Shown piece by piece: positions 29,878-39,670 of a stretch of DNA of 64,000 nucleotides (its first letter is position 1; the number at the start of each line of letters is the position of its first letter). The notes under the pieces are model-generated. The model saw only the letters and a program-made list of their open reading frames with translations. It did no database searches and was not told where the DNA came from. The translations under genes were made by a program, and so were the position numbers. The stretch spans positions 2,108,001 through 2,172,000 of the forward strand of contig NZ_AP021869.1 in assembly GCF_026001925.1 (NCBI RefSeq), in the 5' to 3' direction. The DNA is from Vibrio gangliei (lineage in GTDB: Bacteria > Pseudomonadota > Gammaproteobacteria > Enterobacterales > Vibrionaceae).

Positions 29878-31350
29878 ATGAAGTCATCACTACAACTTAA
29901 ATTTGGCCAACAGCTTTCCATGACTCCTCAGCTACAGCAGGCGATCCGCTTGTTGCAGCTTTCTACACTCGACTTACAGCAAGAAATTCAAGAAGCATTA
30001 GATTCCAACCCATTACTGGAAGTCGATGACAATTTCGATGACATCAATAATGATGCAACCAAAAATGATGAATCTAACAGCACAGCAGAAACCCTACAAG
30101 CAGAGGCAACGTCTGAGCCAGAACTTACCGATAGCTCTGAACAATTCGAACAATCCACCATTAGTGATGATCTCAGCATTGATGCAACCTGGGATGATGT
30201 GTACAGCGCCAATACCGGCAGCACGGGGATTAGTAGCGATGATGAACTCCCGGTCTATCAAGGTGAGACAACGCAAACCTTGCAAGATTACCTCGAATGG
30301 CAATTAGAACTGACACCATTTAGCGATATTGACCGCACAATTGCCTTAGCGATTTTAGATAGCCTAGATCAATATGGTTATGTCACAGAAAGCCTAGAAG
30401 ATATTCAACAAAGTTTAGGCAATGACGAGATTGAACTCGATGAGATTGAAGCGGTACTCAAACGCATTCAACAATTTGATCCACTTGGTGTGGCTTCACG
30501 TAACCTACAAGAGTGTTTACTCCTGCAACTGGCGATTTACCCAACAGACACACCTTGGCTAGCCGAAGCAAAAATGGTGCTTCACGATCATATCGATGCG
30601 CTAGGTAATCGTGATTACAAATTGATTTGTAAAGAGACTAAACTCAAAGAGGATGAGCTCAAGCAGATTCTTGGTTTAATCCAGCAGTTAGATCCAAGAC
30701 CGGGTAACCACATCAGTGCCGATGACATTGAATATGTTGTACCTGATGTTTCCGTGTTTAAAGATAAAGGTAAATGGACAGTTGCTATAAATCCTGACAG
30801 TGTGCCACGCTTAAAAGTGAACCAAGAGTATGCCGCACTGGGCAAAGGCAGCAGCAGTGATAGCCAATATATTCGTACCCATGTTCAAGAAGCCAAATGG
30901 CTAATCAAGAGCCTTGAAAGCCGAAACGAGACACTGCTCAAAGTTGCTCGTTGTATTGTTGAACATCAACAAGATTTCTTTGAATATGGTGAAGAAGCGA
31001 TGAAACCAATGGTCCTCAATGATATTGCACAAGATGTCGATATGCATGAGTCCACCATTTCACGTGTCACCACCCAAAAATACATGCACACACCAAGAGG
31101 AATTTTCGAACTTAAATACTTCTTCTCAAGCCATGTAAGCACCGAAACCGGAGGAGAATGCTCTTCTACCGCAATTCGTGCTTTAATTAAAAAATTGGTG
31201 GCGGCCGAAGACAGTAAGAAGCCGTTAAGTGACAGTAAAATTGCAGCCCTTTTAGTTGAACAAGGAATACAAGTCGCAAGAAGAACCATTGCGAAATATC
31301 GTGAATCGCTTGGTATTGCACCTTCTAGTCAACGTAAACGCCTACTCTAA
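29878..31350 (+). CDS. rpoN: RNA polymerase sigma-54 factor
   Basis: Sigma-54 directs polymerase to -24/-12 promoters opened by enhancer-binding ATPases; in vibrios it controls flagella, nitrogen use and quorum-sensing sRNAs. The 490-residue protein has the Gln-rich activator-interaction region I ([30 protein letters not shown]), an acidic region II (about residues 50-115), the core-binding domain, and the C-terminal RpoN box [14 protein letters not shown]. It heads the conserved rpoN-hpf-ptsN-rapZ-npr group. Confidence 0.98.
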   Translation: MKSSLQLKFGQQLSMTPQLQQAIRLLQLSTLDLQQEIQEALDSNPLLEVDDNFDDINNDATKNDESNSTAETLQAEATSEPELTDSSEQFEQSTISDDLSIDATWDDVYSANTGSTGISSDDELPVYQGETTQTLQDYLEWQLELTPFSDIDRTIALAILDSLDQYGYVTESLEDIQQSLGNDEIELDEIEAVLKRIQQFDPLGVASRNLQECLLLQLAIYPTDTPWLAEAKMVLHDHIDALGNRDYKLICKETKLKEDELKQILGLIQQLDPRPGNHISADDIEYVVPDVSVFKDKGKWTVAINPDSVPRLKVNQEYAALGKGSSSDSQYIRTHVQEAKWLIKSLESRNETLLKVARCIVEHQQDFFEYGEEAMKPMVLNDIAQDVDMHESTISRVTTQKYMHTPRGIFELKYFFSSHVSTETGGECSSTAIRALIKKLVAAEDSKKPLSDSKIAALLVEQGIQVARRTIAKYRESLGIAPSSQRKRLL

Positions 31351-31377
31351 CCAGTAGCAAAATAAAGAGGAAAGTTT

Positions 31378-31665
31378 ATGCAAATCAACATCACAGGTCA
31401 TCACGTCGATTTAACTGATGCACTCACAGAATACGTGAATACAAAGTTTCAAAAGTTAGAACGTTTCTTTGAGCACATCAACAATACTCATGTGGTATTA
31501 CGAGTGGAAAAAGTGCAACAAATTGCCGAAGCCACACTGCATGTCAATCAAGGTGAAATCCACGCTTCCTCGCAAAGTGAGAACATGTATGCTTCAATTG
31601 ACGATTTAGTCGATAAACTGGCGCGTCAATTAAGTAAACACAAAGAGAAATTAAGTAGTCATTAA
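31378..31665 (+). CDS. hpf: Ribosome hibernation promoting factor
   Basis: HPF binds the 30S subunit and helps form inactive 100S ribosome dimers in stationary phase. The 95-residue short form matches the family along its length: MQINITGHHVDLTDALTEYVNTKFQKLERFF at the start, then VEKVQQIAEATLH and SIDDLVDKLARQLSKHKEK. It lies 27 bases after rpoN and 2 bases before ptsN. Confidence 0.95.
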   Translation: MQINITGHHVDLTDALTEYVNTKFQKLERFFEHINNTHVVLRVEKVQQIAEATLHVNQGEIHASSQSENMYASIDDLVDKLARQLSKHKEKLSSH

Positions 31666-31667
31666 TC

Positions 31668-32111
31668 ATGCAACTAAATGAAGTATTAGCACTGGACTGC
31701 ACCAAGAGCGCAGTTCAGTGTACGAGTAAAAAACGTGCACTTGAAATCATCAGTGAAATCGCCGCTCAACACAGCGGGCTAGATTCCACCCAATTATTTG
31801 AGTGCATGTTAACTCGCGAAAAAGTCGGCACCACAGGTATTGGCAACGGAATCGCCATCCCTCACGGTCGCATTTTTGACAGCGAACAAGCCATCGCCGT
31901 TCTGGTTCAATGTGAAGAACCAGTCGATTTCGATGCTATTGATAATCGCCCTGTTGATATATTATTTGCTCTACTGGTACCGGACGATCAATGTAAAACG
32001 CATTTAACCACCTTGTCTTTAATGGCTGAGAAGCTCAATGATAAAGCAACGTTAAAGCTACTACGCAATGCGCAGTCCGACCAAGAATTGTATGACATCA
32101 TGGTTAACTGA
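31668..32111 (+). CDS. ptsN: Nitrogen-PTS EIIA component
   Basis: PtsN (EIIA-Ntr) is the terminal phosphoacceptor of the nitrogen phosphotransferase relay and regulates potassium transport and other targets. The 147-residue protein has the phosphorylatable histidine in GIAIPHGR (His66). It is in the usual place between hpf and rapZ, and its phosphate donor Npr is encoded two genes downstream. Confidence 0.96.
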   Translation: MQLNEVLALDCTKSAVQCTSKKRALEIISEIAAQHSGLDSTQLFECMLTREKVGTTGIGNGIAIPHGRIFDSEQAIAVLVQCEEPVDFDAIDNRPVDILFALLVPDDQCKTHLTTLSLMAEKLNDKATLKLLRNAQSDQELYDIMVN

Positions 32112-32114
32112 TTG

Positions 32115-32999
32115 ATGACTTCTGAAGATTCTAAACCATTACACATCACCATTGTCAGCGGTCAGTCTGGTGCAGGTAAAAGTGTTGCCTTGCGGGTTCT
32201 TGAAGATCTTGGCTATTACTGTGTCGATAACTTACCGGTTAACCTACTGGATGACTTTGTCGCCTCAGTACGTAGCAGCAAGCAAAATGTCGCCGTTAGT
32301 ATCGACATACGCAACCTACCGCAAGATCCAACAGAGGTTTCTACTACGCTGCAAAATCTGAAACAGCACTACGATGTAAGCTTGCTGTTTCTCGATGCCG
32401 ATCAATCGACTTTATTGAAACGCTACAGCGAAACACGCCGTATTCACCCTTTATCGATGCACAAAGAAAAGCTCTCGCTCGAACAAGCGATCAAGCTAGA
32501 AAAAGATCTTTTGCTCAATTTAAAAGAAGAAGCGGATCTCGTTCTCGACAGTACCAATTTGTCGCTGCATGAATTGAGTGAAACCGTACGCATACGCATA
32601 CAAGGTCGCGACTCCAAAGAGTTGGTCATGGTGTTTGAATCATTTGGGTTCAAATACGGCCTACCCAATGATGCGGATTACGTCTTCGATGTGCGCTTTT
32701 TACCTAACCCACACTGGGTGCCAGAATTGCGTCCACTGACCGGGTTAGATCAGCCTATCATCGATTTTCTGTCGCAAGAAGAAGACGTTGTCGCACTTCA
32801 AAGCAGCATTGAAGGCTTCATAAAGCAATGGCTTCCCTTGTTAGAGAAAAATAATCGTAGCTATTTAACTGTGGCGATTGGTTGTACTGGTGGTAAACAC
32901 CGCTCGGTTTACCTGACTCAACAATTAGGTGAGCACTTCAAAGCACTTGGACATCAAGTTCAAATTCGTCACACTAGCCTTGAGAAAAACCACAAATGA
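32115..32999 (+). CDS. rapZ: RNase adapter protein RapZ
   Basis: RapZ binds the GlmZ small RNA and presents it to RNase E, thereby controlling glucosamine-6-phosphate synthase. The 294-residue protein has a Walker A GQSGAGKS at residues 16-23, DNLP, the middle RFLPNPHW, and the C-terminal [15 protein letters not shown]-binding domain. ATG 32115 is preferred to a TTG one codon earlier. Its TGA overlaps the ATG of npr. Confidence 0.95.
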   Translation: MTSEDSKPLHITIVSGQSGAGKSVALRVLEDLGYYCVDNLPVNLLDDFVASVRSSKQNVAVSIDIRNLPQDPTEVSTTLQNLKQHYDVSLLFLDADQSTLLKRYSETRRIHPLSMHKEKLSLEQAIKLEKDLLLNLKEEADLVLDSTNLSLHELSETVRIRIQGRDSKELVMVFESFGFKYGLPNDADYVFDVRFLPNPHWVPELRPLTGLDQPIIDFLSQEEDVVALQSSIEGFIKQWLPLLEKNNRSYLTVAIGCTGGKHRSVYLTQQLGEHFKALGHQVQIRHTSLEKNHK

Positions 33000-33271
33000 A
33001 TAAATGCCAGCAGACTGCTTTAATTCGCAACCGCTTAGGTTTACATGCTCGTGCAGCAATTAAGTTAGTCGAGCTGGCACAAAGCTTTGATGCCACAGTC
33101 AGGATAAAGTCCGACGATCGAGAAGTAACGGCAGACAGCGTGATGGGCATTTTATTGCTCGACTCCGCCCAGGGACAATACATAGATATCATTGCCGAAG
33201 GGCCACAATCTCAACAAGCACTCACAGCCATCTGTGCACTAATTGAGCAAAAATTTGACGAAGAAGAATAA
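32996..33271 (+). CDS. npr: Phosphocarrier protein NPr
   Basis: NPr is the HPr-like phosphocarrier of the nitrogen PTS; it passes phosphate from PtsP to PtsN. The 91-residue protein has the active-site stretch GLHARAA (His17) and the [11 protein letters not shown] segment typical of HPr folds. It overlaps rapZ by 4 bases (ATGA) and closes the operon. Confidence 0.95.
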   Translation: MNKCQQTALIRNRLGLHARAAIKLVELAQSFDATVRIKSDDREVTADSVMGILLLDSAQGQYIDIIAEGPQSQQALTAICALIEQKFDEEE

Positions 33272-33439
33272 GGGCTCATTACGCCATACAAAAATCACAC
33301 TTATCTGCTCTTACCTCCCGAGTTTTCAAGCATTTTTCTGTCTTAAAGCGGCTTTACAGCTGACATTCCCCTATAAATTAAGCTAATATTCAGACCTCAT
33401 CTTTACGCATTTATTCCCTCAGGTTATATAGGTGGAGCC

Positions 33440-34810
33440 ATGGCTGAACAACAAGAGTTTGAACTCACCCATCAGACCCTCCAAGAAGTTAGTGAAGCCA
33501 TCGATAGCGGTCGCTTTGTCCATGTCCGTCGTCAGCTGCAAGACATGGAACCTGAGGATATTGCCCACCTTTTAGAAGCCTCTCCACATAAAAGCCGTGA
33601 TGTTCTTTGGCAACTGACCGATCCAGAAGACTACGGTGAAATTCTGGATGAGCTGTCGGAAGACATTAAAGACAGTATCGTCTCGAAAATGGCACCTGAA
33701 ATCCTTGCTGAAGCCACAGAAGGCATGGATACCGATGACGTCGCCTACGTATTGCGTAGCTTACCAGACGACGTTTCTCGTGAAGTTCTCGATCAAATGG
33801 ATTCATCCGATCGTCAACGTGTCGAAATGGCACTGTCTTATTCAGAGGATACTGCTGGTGGGTTAATGAACACCGACGTCATCACTATTCGTAGTGACGT
33901 CGATGTGGATGTGGTCTTGCGTTATTTGCGTATGAAAGGCGAATTGCCAGCTGCAACCGATGCTTTGTACGTGATCGATAGCGACAGTAAGTTAATTGGT
34001 CATTTATCATTAACGGCTTTGATTACCGCACAAACCGACACTCCGATCACTGAATTAATGGAAGATGCTGATGAGGCTATTTCGGTAGACACCAGTGACA
34101 CTGAAGTGGCTAGCCTGTTCGAACGCCGTAACTGGGTGTCAGCGCCGGTTGTTAACAATGAAGGCCAATTGGTCGGCCGTATCACCATCGATGACGTGGT
34201 CGACGTTATCCGTGAAGATGCTGAACACTCCATGATGAGTATGGCCGGTCTGGATGATGATGAAGATACCTTCGCCCCTGTAGTTAAATCCGTACGTCGC
34301 CGCAGTGTTTGGCTCGGTGCTAATGTTCTCTCCGCGCTGGCTGCCGCCTCCGTTTCTAACATGTTTGAAGGCACGCTAGCACAAATGGCCTCAGTTGCCG
34401 TATTAATGACGATTGTTCCCTCTATGGGCGGTGTGGCTGGTAACCAAACCGTCGCACTGGTTATTCGCGGCTTAGCACTCGGTCACATCGGTAGCACTAA
34501 CCAACGTTCATTACTCTTTAAAGAAGCAGGAATCGGGCTGTTAAATGGTATTTTATGGGCCAGTATCATTGGCGGGATCGTGGTGTTCTGGAAAGGCAGT
34601 TTGGTGCTTGGCGCTATCATGGCAACCGCAATGCTCGCCAACTTACTTGCCGCAGGTATTGCCGGAGTGACTATTCCTATCTTATTGAAGAAAATGAATA
34701 TCGACCCAGCATTGGCAGGCGGAATGGCATTAACGACCGTGACTGATATGGTAGGGTTATCAGCATTCCTTGGCCTTTCGACCTTGATGCTTAAGTTGCA
34801 TATGATTTAA
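33440..34810 (+). CDS. mgtE: Magnesium transporter MgtE
   Basis: MgtE is a Mg2+-gated magnesium channel. The 456-residue protein has the cytoplasmic N domain (superhelical repeat with EPEDIAHLL, DDVAYVLRSLPDD), two CBS domains (about residues 135-255; TDVITIRSDV, APVVNNEGQLVGRITIDDVVDVI), the connecting plug helix and a C-terminal five-helix membrane domain with the conserved PSMGGVAGNQT pore segment. A second Mg2+ importer, CorA, is at 18.2 kb. The stop codon lies at the beginning of a duplicated repeat with a terminator. Confidence 0.95.
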   Translation: MAEQQEFELTHQTLQEVSEAIDSGRFVHVRRQLQDMEPEDIAHLLEASPHKSRDVLWQLTDPEDYGEILDELSEDIKDSIVSKMAPEILAEATEGMDTDDVAYVLRSLPDDVSREVLDQMDSSDRQRVEMALSYSEDTAGGLMNTDVITIRSDVDVDVVLRYLRMKGELPAATDALYVIDSDSKLIGHLSLTALITAQTDTPITELMEDADEAISVDTSDTEVASLFERRNWVSAPVVNNEGQLVGRITIDDVVDVIREDAEHSMMSMAGLDDDEDTFAPVVKSVRRRSVWLGANVLSALAAASVSNMFEGTLAQMASVAVLMTIVPSMGGVAGNQTVALVIRGLALGHIGSTNQRSLLFKEAGIGLLNGILWASIIGGIVVFWKGSLVLGAIMATAMLANLLAAGIAGVTIPILLKKMNIDPALAGGMALTTVTDMVGLSAFLGLSTLMLKLHMI

Positions 34811-34936
34811 CGAAACTCGAAATCTCGAGCGCTTTGCTGCTCGTTACTCGAAGCGTCCTGCTACTGGTTTATTATTAGCGCAGGACGTTTTGCTTTTTCG
34901 AGCCACGAGAAACGAGCTTTCGATAAACGTCTACCG
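34807..34936 (+). repeat. Terminator-bearing repeat, copy 1 of a 162-bp tandem duplication
   Basis: This copy begins at TTAACGAAACTCGAAATC and includes the mgtE stop codon. It carries CTCG-family sequence on the left, a strong terminator in the middle (34854-34898) and CGAG units in the opposite sense on the right. Copy 2 follows at an offset of 162 bases. Confidence 0.85.
34854..34898 (+). terminator. Terminator after mgtE
   Basis: CGTCCTGC (34854-34861) and GCAGGACG (34880-34887) make a perfect 8-bp stem around an 18-base loop, followed by TTTTGCTTTTT. In the second repeat copy the right arm has changed to GCATGATG, so only this copy should work well. Confidence 0.8.
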
Positions 34937-34968
34937 ATATTACTGACTACCAATAGTTGAATATATGT

Positions 34969-35098
34969 TTAACGAAATTCGAAATCTCGGGCCCTTTACT
35001 GCTTGTTACTCGAAACGTCCTGCTTCTAGTTTATTATCAGTGCATGATGTTTTGCTTTTTCGAGCCACGAGAAACGAGATTCCGATAAACGTCTACCT
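34969..35098 (+). repeat. Terminator-bearing repeat, copy 2
   Basis: It is about 88 percent identical to copy 1 by eye, starting TTAACGAAATTCGAAATC and ending at CGTCTACCTA. The terminator's right arm is mutated. It ends at the stop codon of the convergent tldE gene. Confidence 0.85.
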
Positions 35099-36446
35099 AT
35101 TCCCCCGCGATCTTCATTCCATCAATCAAAATCGAACCGGTTTGAATCTGGGAACGGGTTTCTACATCAGTGCCGACAGCGGAAATGTTGTTGAACATAT
35201 CTTTCAAATTACCCGCAATGGTGATTTCTGATACCGGGTATTGAATCACACCGTTTTCTACCCAAAAACCGGCTGCGCCTCGTGAGTAATCACCGGTGAC
35301 CATATTCACACCTTGCCCCATCAATTCGGTGACAACAAGACCTGTGCCCATCTCTTTCACCAATTGAGCGAAATCTTGACCGGTTGAATCGACAAACCAG
35401 TTATGAATGCCACCAGCATGACCCGTTGGGGTCATATTCATCTTACGCGCGGCGTAGCTTGTCAGTAAGTAAGTGGATAACACGCCATCAGTAATAATTT
35501 GCATATCACGTGTCGCGACGCCTTCACTATCAAAAGCACCAGACGCCAAACCGCGTAAGATATGCGGCTTTTCTGAAATATTAAACCAGCTAGGTAAAAC
35601 TTGAGTATCAAGACGATCGAGCAAGAAAGAGGATTTACGGTAAAGATTGCCACCGCTGATTGCCATCACAAGATGCCCTAATAATCCTGTCGCGACACTG
35701 GATTCAAATAACACCGGATACTGACCCGTCTTCACTTGGCGGGGATCAAGTCGCTCTACTGTTTTTTTAGCCGCTTGCAAACCTACCGTCTCAGGTGTCC
35801 ACAAATCATCTTTATGACGCGCCATGGTGTAGCTGTAATCACGCTCCATCTCACCATTTTTACCCGCCCCAATCACACTACAGCTGATACTATGGCGGCT
35901 CGAGGCTTGACTCACTAATAAGCCGTGGCTGTTGCCATACACTTTAATACCGTAATGGCTATCGTAGCTTGCACCATCGCTTTGTTTGATTTTATCGCTG
36001 TATTCCAGTGCCGCTCGTTCTGCGCGAATCGCCATCTCTGACGCGTAATCTGGGTTCGTTTCATCTGGGTGGAATAAATCAAGATCAGGGATATCCTTCA
36101 CCATCAATTCTTTTGGTGCCGGACCTGCATACGGATCTGGGGAAGTAAACTTGGCAATATCCAACGCCGCTGCGACTGCTTTTTGGATGGCGACATCGCT
36201 TAAATCAGAAGTCGACGCGCTGCCTTTACATTGACCTCGATATACAGTGATGCCTAATGCGCCATCACTGTTAAATTCAACATTCTCCACTTCACAAGCA
36301 TGAGTGGTCACACTGATCCCTGTGGTTTTCGTGATCGCCACTTCGACCGCGTCGGCACTCACTTGAGCGGTTTCTAATGCTTTGGCAACGGCGGCTTCTA
36401 ATTCAACTTTCTGCTGTGCGATTTGCTGTTTTGCGTCCATATCCAC
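35097..36446 (-). CDS. pmbA: Metalloprotease subunit TldE/PmbA
   Basis: PmbA (TldE) pairs with TldD to make a heterodimeric peptidase that trims microcin B17 precursor and degrades the CcdA antitoxin and other unfolded peptides. The 449-residue protein has the U62 family pattern ([61 protein letters not shown]) and, as expected for the E subunit, no HExxxH. It lies near tldD (37.3 kb) with yjgA divergent between them. Confidence 0.94.
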   Translation of the reverse strand: MDMDAKQQIAQQKVELEAAVAKALETAQVSADAVEVAITKTTGISVTTHACEVENVEFNSDGALGITVYRGQCKGSASTSDLSDVAIQKAVAAALDIAKFTSPDPYAGPAPKELMVKDIPDLDLFHPDETNPDYASEMAIRAERAALEYSDKIKQSDGASYDSHYGIKVYGNSHGLLVSQASSRHSISCSVIGAGKNGEMERDYSYTMARHKDDLWTPETVGLQAAKKTVERLDPRQVKTGQYPVLFESSVATGLLGHLVMAISGGNLYRKSSFLLDRLDTQVLPSWFNISEKPHILRGLASGAFDSEGVATRDMQIITDGVLSTYLLTSYAARKMNMTPTGHAGGIHNWFVDSTGQDFAQLVKEMGTGLVVTELMGQGVNMVTGDYSRGAAGFWVENGVIQYPVSEITIAGNLKDMFNNISAVGTDVETRSQIQTGSILIDGMKIAGE

Positions 36447-36566
36447 TCTTAATCATGTTATTTATTTCACTATCATTGGCTTTAGGATAACAAGAATTTC
36501 GCTTTCTCCCCATAATTCTTGCTAAAATAGCCAAATAAACCTCCATATAATAAATAAGTAGAGATT

Positions 36567-37088
36567 ATGGCTCGTAAAAATCAAAAAGCACCATGGGAAG
36601 AGGAAGAGGAAATCATTTGGGTCAGTAAAACCGAAATGAAAAACGATATGGATGCGCTACAAAAATTAGGTGAAGAGCTGGTTGGCCTAAAACCTGCTGC
36701 ACTAGAGAAATTTCCATTAGATGATGATTTGCGTGAAGCGATTGCGGATGCGCAACGTTTCAAAAATGAAGCAAAGCGTCGTCAGCTGCAATACATTGGT
36801 AAGCTGATGCGCCAAGTGGATCCAGAGCCAATTCAAGCTGAACTGGATAAACTGCGCAATAAACACTCTCAAGCAACAGCTGAATTGCACAAGCTCGAGC
36901 AAATGCGCGATCGCATTATCACTGATATCGATCCTGCAATTGAAGATGTGATGGAAGCGCACCCTGAAGCAGACCGTCAACGTCTACGTCAATTAGCACG
37001 CCAAGCACAAAAAGAAAAAGGCGGCAATAAGCCACCTAAAGCGTCAAGAGAGATCTTTCAGATATTAAAGGCGTTGAAGGGATTATAA
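36567..37088 (+). CDS. yjgA: Ribosome biogenesis factor DarP (YjgA)
   Basis: DarP/YjgA associates with the 50S subunit precursor and supports its late assembly. The 173-residue, highly charged helical protein has the family stretches [53 protein letters not shown] and the terminal [11 protein letters not shown]. It is divergent from pmbA, as in most gamma-proteobacteria, and converges on tldD across a terminator flanked by inverted repeats. Confidence 0.93.
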   Translation: MARKNQKAPWEEEEEIIWVSKTEMKNDMDALQKLGEELVGLKPAALEKFPLDDDLREAIADAQRFKNEAKRRQLQYIGKLMRQVDPEPIQAELDKLRNKHSQATAELHKLEQMRDRIITDIDPAIEDVMEAHPEADRQRLRQLARQAQKEKGGNKPPKASREIFQILKALKGL

Positions 37089-37092
37089 CAGC

Positions 37093-37268
37093 GAATCTCG
37101 TCGCTCGAACGCTACGCTGCTCGTATCTCGATACAGCTCGACTAACTAAAAAGACTTCCCTACCTCTCTATCAATGAGAACCAAGGAAGTCTTTTTTGGT
37201 ATCTAGAAGGTTAACTTTCTTTTTCTAGCAACGAGCAACGCAGTGCCCGATCTTCGAGTCACGAACGC
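37093..37268. repeat. Terminator cassette flanked by inverted CTCG repeats (yjgA/tldD)
   Basis: A left repeat (37093-37135, core ACGCTACGCTGCTCG) and a right repeat in inverse sense (37225-37268, core CGAGCAACGCAGTG) flank the terminator at 37148-37197. The right end touches the tldD stop codon. The same plan is seen at 34.8 and 61.5 kb. Confidence 0.75.
37148..37197. terminator. Bidirectional terminator between yjgA and tldD
   Basis: AAAAAGACTTCC and GGAAGTCTTTTTT form a 12-bp stem around a 25-base loop. It has A and T runs on its two sides, so it serves both convergent genes. Confidence 0.85.
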
Positions 37269-38717
37269 TTACTGCGTCCCACCAACCGTGATCGCATCTA
37301 ACTTCAAAGTCGGCTGACCAACGCCAACCGGCACACTTTGACCGGCTTTACCACATACACCCACGCCTTTATCAATCGATAAATCATTACCAACCATAGA
37401 GACTTGCTGCATCGCTTCAATACCAGAACCAACCAGGGTTGCCCCTTTCACTGGACGAGTAATTTTGCCATCTTCAATTAAGTAGGCTTCAGATGCTGAG
37501 AACACAAACTTTCCAGAGGTAATATCCACTTGGCCGCCACCGAAGTTAGGTGCATATAAGCCTTTTTTGATGGTAGAGATGATTTCTTCTGGTGTATGTT
37601 CACCGGGCAGCATATAAGTATTGGTCATGCGTGGCATCGGCAAGTGAGCGTAAGATTCACGACGACCATTACCGGTTGGCGCCACGCCCATTAAGCCTGC
37701 ATTATGTTTATCCTGCATGTACCCTTTTAATACGCCATTTTCAATCAAGGTGTTGTATTGACCTTCCACACCTTCATCATCAATATTGAGTGAGCCACGT
37801 AAGTCTTTTAACGTGCCATCATCAACGATAGTACACAAATCCGACGTCACTTTTTGGCCCAATTTGCCTGAGAATACCGAAGATTGCTTACGGTTAAAGT
37901 CGCCTTCTAAACCATGCCCCACGGCTTCATGCAGTAGAACACCTGGCCAACCTGAACCTAACACCACTGGCATAGTACCGGCTGGCGCTTCGCCCGCTTC
38001 TAAATTCACTAAGGCTTGACGAATCGCTTCATCGGCAAAGTGAATCGCTTGGGTTTTGCCATCGTCTAAGGTTTGCATAAAGGTTTGATAGCCGTAACGG
38101 CCACCACCGCCAGCGCTACCTCGTTCACGGCGTTCGCCACGTTGAGCTAACACACTGATCGATAGGCGAACAAGAGGACGCACATCGCCAGCATAAGTGC
38201 CATCCGTCGCCGCGACCAACACTTGTTCATAGACACCACTTAAGCTAACCGACACCTCCTGAATCAACGGCTCTTTACTGCGAATATAGGCATCGATTTG
38301 TTTTAGCAATTCAATCTTTTGCTGCTTATCCAAGCTCTCTAATGGATTCACCGTTTGGTAAATTTGAGGGGTACTTTGTCGAGTAAAGGCTTTGACTTGC
38401 GCATTTTGCCCTTGCTGAGCAATACCACGAGCGGCAATCGCACTTTGTTGTAAGCCATTGAGATCGATTTGATCAGAGTAAGCAAACCCGGTTTTCTCAC
38501 CCGCAATAGCACGAATACCTACGCCTCGATCAATATTAAATGAACCGTCTTTAATGATGCTGTCTTCAAGTACCAGAGATTCATGCCAGCTCGACTGAAA
38601 ATAAATATCCGCATAATCAATATGACGAGTGGCAATGCTCGCTAATGTGTTGTGAATGTCGCCATCAGTTAAACCCGACGGCGCTAATAATGCGTCTTCA
38701 ACCTTAGTCAGTGTCAT
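37269..38717 (-). CDS. tldD: Metalloprotease subunit TldD
   Basis: TldD is the metal-bearing subunit of the TldD/TldE peptidase. The 482-residue protein has the zinc motif HEAVGH in [15 protein letters not shown] (about residues 262-267), the third ligand region near GKLGQKVTS, and the C-terminal [16 protein letters not shown]. It follows the nitrilase-family gene by 13 bases and ends the rng-yhdP-nitrilase-tldD series. Confidence 0.96.
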   Translation of the reverse strand: MTLTKVEDALLAPSGLTDGDIHNTLASIATRHIDYADIYFQSSWHESLVLEDSIIKDGSFNIDRGVGIRAIAGEKTGFAYSDQIDLNGLQQSAIAARGIAQQGQNAQVKAFTRQSTPQIYQTVNPLESLDKQQKIELLKQIDAYIRSKEPLIQEVSVSLSGVYEQVLVAATDGTYAGDVRPLVRLSISVLAQRGERRERGSAGGGGRYGYQTFMQTLDDGKTQAIHFADEAIRQALVNLEAGEAPAGTMPVVLGSGWPGVLLHEAVGHGLEGDFNRKQSSVFSGKLGQKVTSDLCTIVDDGTLKDLRGSLNIDDEGVEGQYNTLIENGVLKGYMQDKHNAGLMGVAPTGNGRRESYAHLPMPRMTNTYMLPGEHTPEEIISTIKKGLYAPNFGGGQVDITSGKFVFSASEAYLIEDGKITRPVKGATLVGSGIEAMQQVSMVGNDLSIDKGVGVCGKAGQSVPVGVGQPTLKLDAITVGGTQ

Positions 38718-38730
38718 ACATACCTGTCAT

Positions 38731-39564
38731 TTATGCTTTCAAGATAGAATCAAACCGAGCGTGCTGTGCGATGGGCATTTGCGCTCTGATGGTTTGGTTG
38801 ATTTTGGGATCTATGGTAACGGTTATAAAGCCGGCTGTCTCGGATAAAGATCCCACCACTCGTCCCCAAGGGTCAATCACCATTGAGTGGCCCCAAGTTT
38901 GTCGTCCACAAGGATGAGTACCGACTTGCCCCACGGCCACCACCCAACATTGAGTTTCAATGGCGCGCGCTCGTAATAAACTTTCCCAATGCGCCTCACC
39001 TGTGACATAAGTAAATGCCGCCGGTACGGTAATCACATCCGCACCTTGTGAGCGTAATTGTTGGAATAAAGCAGGAAAACGCAAGTCATAGCAAATCGAT
39101 ATCCCGATGTTAGCCAAATCAGTATTAGCCACCACCACGCGGTTTCCTGCAACAAACGTATCCGACTCACGATAGCGTTTATGGCCGTCATCCACATCGA
39201 CATCAAACATGTGTAACTTGTCATAATCAGCGATAAGTTCGCCTTGTGGTGACAAGAGCAAACTGGTGGTTTTCACGCCTTGTTCACAACGAACCGGAAA
39301 AGAACCCACTAATAAATAGAGTTGAAATTGTTGCGCTAATTGCGCAAGGCGAGTTTGCAGCGGCCCTGAACCCAGTGGCTCGGCGTGCTGGTGATAATCC
39401 TGTTTGCTCCCAAACACAATCGCATTTTCAGGCAGCACCACCCAGTCGGCTTTATGCTGTGGTTGCGATTGCATTTGTTGTAATTGCTGCTCAATGAATA
39501 GCAAATTGACTTCAGGATCTGGCCCCGAAGTCATCTGAATCAAACCGACTTTTGACATATTCAC
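38731..39564 (-). CDS. Carbon-nitrogen hydrolase (nitrilase superfamily, Nit-type)
   Basis: The 277-residue enzyme belongs to the nitrilase superfamily, with the catalytic triad visible: Glu in VLPENA (about residue 46), Lys in YDKLHMFDV (about 118) and Cys in ISICYDLRFP (about 159). The sequence around HMFDVDVDDG and SICYDLRFPALFQQLR is close to Nit1/Nit2 enzymes, which include deaminated-glutathione amidases; that specific activity is an inference. It lies between yhdP and tldD, a common position in vibrios. Confidence 0.88.
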   Translation of the reverse strand: MNMSKVGLIQMTSGPDPEVNLLFIEQQLQQMQSQPQHKADWVVLPENAIVFGSKQDYHQHAEPLGSGPLQTRLAQLAQQFQLYLLVGSFPVRCEQGVKTTSLLLSPQGELIADYDKLHMFDVDVDDGHKRYRESDTFVAGNRVVVANTDLANIGISICYDLRFPALFQQLRSQGADVITVPAAFTYVTGEAHWESLLRARAIETQCWVVAVGQVGTHPCGRQTWGHSMVIDPWGRVVGSLSETAGFITVTIDPKINQTIRAQMPIAQHARFDSILKA

Positions 39565-39596
39565 TCCTTTGAATTCTGCCCCAATTTATCCCGTTC

Positions 39597-39670
39597 CAAA
39601 GTCATTGAAGTTGCAGTGAGACGAATGAACAGCGTCAGCAAAGCGACAACTTCAACGACCAAGGGAGTTA
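39597..39670 (-). repeat. Vibrio-type ~70-bp hairpin repeat, copy 1, ending at the yhdP stop
   Basis: Read on the minus strand it begins TAACTCC, and the TAA is the yhdP stop codon. It contains GTTGAAGTTGTCGC and GCAACTTCAATGAC as inverted arms around GACGCTGTTCATTCGTCTC. A homologous copy follows mreB at 47303-47370 with the same stop-codon junction. Confidence 0.75.

Noticed and set aside
34965-35231. 88-codon plus-strand frame after mgtE
   Set aside because: It runs through the second repeat copy and the antisense of pmbA and has no recognisable product.
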